Origin: Rhodothermota bacterium
GTDB taxonomy: Bacteria; Hydrogenedentota; Hydrogenedentia; Hydrogenedentales; GCA-2746185
Reading direction: 5' to 3'
Assembly: GCA_009885415.1 (NCBI GenBank)
Contig: VFKU01000086.1
Coordinates: forward strand, 1-8,411
DNA: 8,411 nucleotides
Position numbers and translations under genes: made by a program
Notes under the pieces: model-generated
Seen by the model: only the letters and a program-made list of their open reading frames with translations
Database searches by the model: none
What the model was told of the DNA's origin: nothing
Shown: positions 4,644-8,411 of the stretch, piece after piece
Position numbering within the stretch: the stretch's first letter is position 1
How the letters are laid out: every line of letters begins with the position of its first letter

Positions 4644-7085
4644 GTGTCTGAAACAGGTTACGGCGCTCAATCCATCCAGGTTCTCGAGGGCCTCGAGGCG
4701 GTGCGCAAGCGCCCCGCCATGTACATCGGCGACACGGGCAACCGCGGCCTCCATCATCTCGTCTATGAAGTCGTCGATAACAGCATCGACGAAGCCCTCG
4801 CCGGCCACTGCACCAAGGTCGAAGTCAAGGTCCACGTCGACAACAGCGTCACCGTTATCGACGACGGCCGCGGCATTCCCGTCGACAAGTTCACCAACAC
4901 CAAAGACCCAAAACTAAAAGGCAAGTCCTCCCTCGAAGTCGTGCTCACCGTGCTCCACGCCGGCGGAAAATTCGAGAAGGGCGCCTACAAAGTATCCGGC
5001 GGTCTTCACGGCGTCGGCGTGTCCTGCGTGAACGCGCTTTCTGAGTGGCTCGAGGCCGAAGTCCGCCGCGACGGCAAGGCCTACTTCATGAACTTCAAGC
5101 GCGGCGTCCCTCAGGGCGACCTCGAGGAGCGCGGCAAGTCCAAGGCCTCCGGCACGCGCATCACTTTCAAGCCCGACGCCGAGATTTTCGAAACGCTCAC
5201 CTACGACTCCGACACCTTGCTCAACCGCCTGCGCGAACTCGCCTTCCTCAATAAGGGCATCAAGATCACCTACGAAGACGAACGCTCCGACGCCGAAATG
5301 ATCGTCATGCAGTACAAGGGCGGCATCGTCGAATACGTCGAGTACCTCAACAACAACCGCGAGCCGCTGCACCGCAAGCCCGTCTACTTCGAAGCGAAGA
5401 AAGACGACGTCGAATGCGAAATCTCATTGCAATACACGACCTCCTACTCCGACACCATCTCCAGCTTCGTGAATAACATCAACACCCACGAAGGTGGCAC
5501 GCACCTTACCGGCTTCCGATCCGCGCTCACCAAGGCGCTCAATGAACACGTCAAGAAAAACAACTTGCTCAAAAAAGGCATGTCGCCGATCACGGGCGAC
5601 GACTCACGCGAAGGCCTCACCGCCATCGTCTCGGTGCGCGTCCTCGAACCGCAGTTCGAAGGCCAGACGAAGATGAAACTCGGCAACAGCGAAGTCCAGG
5701 GCATCGTCCATTCTATCGTCTACGACGGCCTGATCACGTATTTTGAGGAAAACCCCAGCGTCGCCAACCGCATCTGCAACAAGACCCTCGAAGCCGCGAT
5801 GGCGCGCGAGGCCGCGCGAAAGGCCCGCGACCTCACCCGCCGCAAGAGCCTGCTCGACGGCGGCTCCGCGCTGCCCGGCAAGCTGGCAGACTGCTCCGAG
5901 AAAAACCCCGAGCTCTGCGAAATTTTCATCGTCGAGGGCGACAGCGCCGGCGGCTCCGCCAAGCAGGGCCGCGATCGCCGTTTCCAGGCTATCCTCCCCA
6001 TCCGCGGAAAAATCCTGAATATCGAAAAAGCCCGCGTCGATAAAATGCTCAACAACAACGAAATCAAAAACCTGATCACCGCGCTCGGCTGCGGATTCGG
6101 CCAGGAAGATTTCCACCTCGAAAATCTCCGCTACCACAAAGTCATCATCATGACCGACGCGGACGTCGACGGCGCGCACATCCGCACCCTGCTCCTTACC
6201 TTCTTCTTCCGCCAGATGCCTCAGCTCATCCAGAAGGGGAAACTCTACATCGCGCAGCCGCCGCTCTATCTCGTGAAGAAAGGCAAGAAGTCGCGCTACC
6301 TCAACACCGAAGAAGAGCGCGACGAGTTCCTCATCGAGATGGTCCTCGAGTCCTACGAGATCACCGCCGGCAAAGGCGACAAACCCAAGAAGCTCGCCCA
6401 GAAAGACCTCAAGCGTCTCTTCAAGGCGGCCCAAGACCGCCAGCGAATTCTCCAACGCCTGGCGCGCGTCTTCGGCGTCACCACGGAAATGGCCGAAGCC
6501 TCCCTCAAACTTCCCAAGACCAAAATCAAGAACGCCGATTCCATCACCTCGGCCGAGCGCGCCAAGATTTTCGGCGACGAAGCCGAGCTCGTCGATACTT
6601 CGCGCGTTCAGGAAGAACTCCCGCTCGAAGGCGTGGAAGGCAATGGAAACGGGCCTCCCCGTCCGAAACTGGCGCGCCAGGGCCATCAAATCGATCTCGC
6701 CTTCCTCAAGAGCCATGAGTTTTCCGTCCTCCTTCAACACGGCGACGATGCCGACCGCGCGGACAACCCGCCCTTCAAAATCACCGCGAAGGAAGAAGGC
6801 GCCGTACCCGTCGAGTGCGAGACCTCGCTCGATCTGCGCCACCAGGTCATGGCGATCGGCGAAAAGGGCGTCAGCATCCAGCGCTATAAGGGCTTGGGCG
6901 AAATGGACGCCGAGCAGTTGAAGGAAACCACCATGGATCCCGCCAAGCGGACACTCATGAGGGTCGATTCACAGAGCGACAGCGACGCAAGCGTCACCTT
7001 CGAACTGCTCATGGGCGATTTGGTCGAGCCGCGCAAGAATTTCATCCAGGCGCACGCGGCCGACGTGAAGAATCTGGATATTTAA
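4644..7085 (+). CDS. gyrB: DNA gyrase subunit B
   Basis: An 813-residue GHKL-ATPase subunit of gyrase, which with GyrA introduces negative supercoils using ATP. ATPase motifs: Y41-E42 with N46 (YEVVDNSIDEA), DDGRGIPV (73-80) and GGLHGVG (119-125). The transducer follows. TOPRIM has EGDSAGG (431-437), the DADVD metal motif (505-509) and the conserved QRYKGLGEMDAEQL (746-759). Length is near the long E. coli type (804) rather than the 640-residue type, because about 190 residues (roughly 550-740) separate PPLYLV from GVSIQRYKG, including a Gly/Pro-rich linker near 664-680. Start is GTG at 4644, preceded by GGGGGT at 4631-4636. The frame is open to an ATG at 4458, but that would overlap dciA and add 62 residues unlike any GyrB. 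gyrA follows after 69 bp. Confidence 0.97.
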   Translation: MSETGYGAQSIQVLEGLEAVRKRPAMYIGDTGNRGLHHLVYEVVDNSIDEALAGHCTKVEVKVHVDNSVTVIDDGRGIPVDKFTNTKDPKLKGKSSLEVVLTVLHAGGKFEKGAYKVSGGLHGVGVSCVNALSEWLEAEVRRDGKAYFMNFKRGVPQGDLEERGKSKASGTRITFKPDAEIFETLTYDSDTLLNRLRELAFLNKGIKITYEDERSDAEMIVMQYKGGIVEYVEYLNNNREPLHRKPVYFEAKKDDVECEISLQYTTSYSDTISSFVNNINTHEGGTHLTGFRSALTKALNEHVKKNNLLKKGMSPITGDDSREGLTAIVSVRVLEPQFEGQTKMKLGNSEVQGIVHSIVYDGLITYFEENPSVANRICNKTLEAAMAREAARKARDLTRRKSLLDGGSALPGKLADCSEKNPELCEIFIVEGDSAGGSAKQGRDRRFQAILPIRGKILNIEKARVDKMLNNNEIKNLITALGCGFGQEDFHLENLRYHKVIIMTDADVDGAHIRTLLLTFFFRQMPQLIQKGKLYIAQPPLYLVKKGKKSRYLNTEEERDEFLIEMVLESYEITAGKGDKPKKLAQKDLKRLFKAAQDRQRILQRLARVFGVTTEMAEASLKLPKTKIKNADSITSAERAKIFGDEAELVDTSRVQEELPLEGVEGNGNGPPRPKLARQGHQIDLAFLKSHEFSVLLQHGDDADRADNPPFKITAKEEGAVPVECETSLDLRHQVMAIGEKGVSIQRYKGLGEMDAEQLKETTMDPAKRTLMRVDSQSDSDASVTFELLMGDLVEPRKNFIQAHAADVKNLDI

Positions 7086-7154
7086 GGACACAGCTACAGG
7101 GGACGAGACCCGGCGTCCGCAGAGACTCCGGTTTAGACTGAAAGAAGAGGGGCT

Positions 7155-8411
7155 ATGTACACCGAAAACGAAAAGATAGTTTCCCGAGAAATCGACCATG
7201 AAATGAAGACCTCGTTCATGGACTACTCCATGAGCGTCATCGTCAGCCGCGCGCTCCCCGATGTCCGCGACGGCCTCAAGCCCGTCCACCGCCGCATCCT
7301 CTACGCGATGAACGAGCTCGGCCTCTCCAGCTCGCGCTCCATGCGTAAATCCGCGCTCATCGTCGGCGACACGATGGGTAAATACCATCCGCACGGCGAC
7401 GGCGCCATCTACGACTCTCTCGTCCGCATGGCCCAGTCCTGGAACCTGCGCTACCCCCTCGTCCACGGCCAGGGAAACTTCGGCTCCATCGACGGCGACA
7501 GCCCCGCCGCCATGCGATACACCGAGGCCAAGATGCGCCCCATCACCGCCAACATGCTCGCCGACATCGAGAAGAACACGGTCGACATGCGGCCAAACTA
7601 CGACGGCAGCCGCCAGGAACCCTCCATTCTCCCCGCGGCCTTCCCCAATCTCCTCGTCAACGGCTCCTACGGCATCGCCGTCGGCATGGCCACCTCCTGC
7701 CCGCCGCACAACCTTCGCGAGGTCTGCGACGCCCTCTGCCACCTCATTGAGAATCCCGACGCCAACTCGCGCGATCTCATGCGCTTCGTCAAGGCCCCCG
7801 ACTTCCCCACCGGCGGCATCATCTACGGCACCGCCGGCCTCCGCGAGGCCTACGAGACCGGCCGCGGCCGCATCTACCTCCGCGCCCGCGCCGCCATCGA
7901 GTCCGAAGCGAAGGGCGGACGCGACCGCATCATCGTCTCCGAAATTCCGTATCAGGTGAACAAGTCCCGCCTCCTCGAATCCATCGCCGAACTCGCCCGC
8001 GAAAAAACCATCGAAGGCATCAGCGACCTGCGCGACGAGTCCGACAAGGACGGCATGCGCATCGTCATCGAAATCCGCAAAGGCGACGAGCCCGAAGTCA
8101 TCCTCAATCAGCTCTACAAACACACGCAGATGCAAGACACGCACAGCATCATCATGCTCGCGCTGGTCAACAACATGCCGCGCGTACTCTCGCTCCGCGA
8201 ACTTCTCTATTACTACATCGAGCACCGCGTCGAGATCGTCGAGCGCCGCACCAACTTCGACCTCAAGGCCGCCGAAGACCGCGCGCACATCCTCGAAGGC
8301 CTCAAGATCGCCATCGACAATATCGACGAAGTCATCGCCATCATCCGAAAAGCCTCCGACACCGATGATGCCCAGAAAAAACTCATCAAGCGCTTCAAGC
8401 TCTCGGAAATC
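7155..8411 (+). CDS. gyrA: DNA gyrase subunit A (N-terminal part, runs off the window)
   Basis: The first 419 codons of the breakage-reunion subunit of gyrase; a complete GyrA is usually 800-900 residues. The ATG at 7155 follows AAGAGGGG. The opening segment (FMDYSMSVIVSRALPDVRDG) is typical, and residue numbering happens to match E. coli GyrA. The catalytic tyrosine is Y122 in MRYTE, preceded by R121, and GQGNFGSIDGDSPAAM leads into it. The quinolone-determining region reads GKYHPHGDGAIYD (75-87). Position 83 is Gly where E. coli has Ser, and the acidic residue D87 is kept. The winged-helix and tower domains are present as far as the window goes, and the C-terminal DNA-wrapping domain is outside it. 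The 69-bp gap from gyrB has no obvious promoter or terminator, apart from a weak 5-bp hairpin (7101-7105 with 7114-7118), so co-transcription with gyrB is likely. Confidence 0.97.
   Translation, partial: MYTENEKIVSREIDHEMKTSFMDYSMSVIVSRALPDVRDGLKPVHRRILYAMNELGLSSSRSMRKSALIVGDTMGKYHPHGDGAIYDSLVRMAQSWNLRYPLVHGQGNFGSIDGDSPAAMRYTEAKMRPITANMLADIEKNTVDMRPNYDGSRQEPSILPAAFPNLLVNGSYGIAVGMATSCPPHNLREVCDALCHLIENPDANSRDLMRFVKAPDFPTGGIIYGTAGLREAYETGRGRIYLRARAAIESEAKGGRDRIIVSEIPYQVNKSRLLESIAELAREKTIEGISDLRDESDKDGMRIVIEIRKGDEPEVILNQLYKHTQMQDTHSIIMLALVNNMPRVLSLRELLYYYIEHRVEIVERRTNFDLKAAEDRAHILEGLKIAIDNIDEVIAIIRKASDTDDAQKKLIKRFKLSEI

Noticed and set aside
5604..6842. Leftward 412-codon frame opposite gyrB
   Set aside because: Antisense of conserved gyrB codons; composition is that of a GC-rich shadow frame.
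7101..7118. GGACG/CGTCC hairpin as a terminator between gyrB and gyrA
   Set aside because: Only 5 bp with an 8-nt loop and no T-tract; read-through into gyrA is more likely.
6969..8288. Leftward 439-codon frame opposite the gyrB end and gyrA
   Set aside because: Runs through both real genes in antisense, Val/Gly/Ala/Asp-rich, with no recognisable domain.

Overview
The window (8.4 kb, GC-rich) looks like chromosomal DNA from a free-living Gram-negative-type bacterium. The small secreted protein at 1600-1986 resembles the exosortase-system-associated TIGR04073 family, which I associate mainly with Verrucomicrobiota, Kiritimatiellota and similar lineages. That taxonomic placement is an inference from one short protein plus base composition and is only moderately supported.

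Layout. (1) 1-201, + strand: the C-terminal end of a PHP-family phosphoesterase (histidinol-phosphatase-like). Its stop codon lies inside a perfect 42-bp palindrome (190-231). (2) 202-350: a short convergent intergenic region with GC-rich hairpins. (3) 351-1215, - strand: two tandem small heat-shock protein (Hsp20) genes, the promoter-proximal one with a long N-terminal arm and the distal one with almost none. (4) 1216-1599: a divergent regulatory region with a good sigma70-type promoter to the right, a sigma54-like element to the left and a 12-bp palindrome between them. (5) 1600-1986, +: the secreted TIGR04073-like protein. (6) 2060-2908, +: an HDOD signalling protein with an apparent promoter very close to its start codon. 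(7) 2909-3122: a strikingly C-rich, G-poor gap that could act as a Rho-dependent terminator. (8) 3123-8411, +: recF, dciA (DUF721), gyrB and the first 419 codons of gyrA.

The last block is a replication and topology cluster: RecF acts at gapped DNA and stalled forks, DciA is the DnaB-helicase loader/partner of most bacteria, and GyrB/GyrA form DNA gyrase. recF and dciA overlap by ATGA and are probably translationally coupled. gyrB has its own extended -10 promoter, and gyrA follows 69 bp later. The order recF-dciA-gyrB-gyrA is the familiar right half of the dnaA-dnaN-recF-gyrB locus, but dnaA and dnaN are not upstream here.

The + strand is C-rich relative to G in the places counted, including under - strand genes and in non-coding DNA. 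This looks like replication-associated skew and would put the gyrase genes on the lagging strand if the usual G-rich-leading rule holds. I found no mobile element, CRISPR array, tRNA, rRNA or obviously new multi-gene system. The most unusual items are the perfect 42-bp palindrome across a stop codon, the strand skew, the C-rich Rho-type gap, and glycine at the quinolone-determining position 83 of GyrA.
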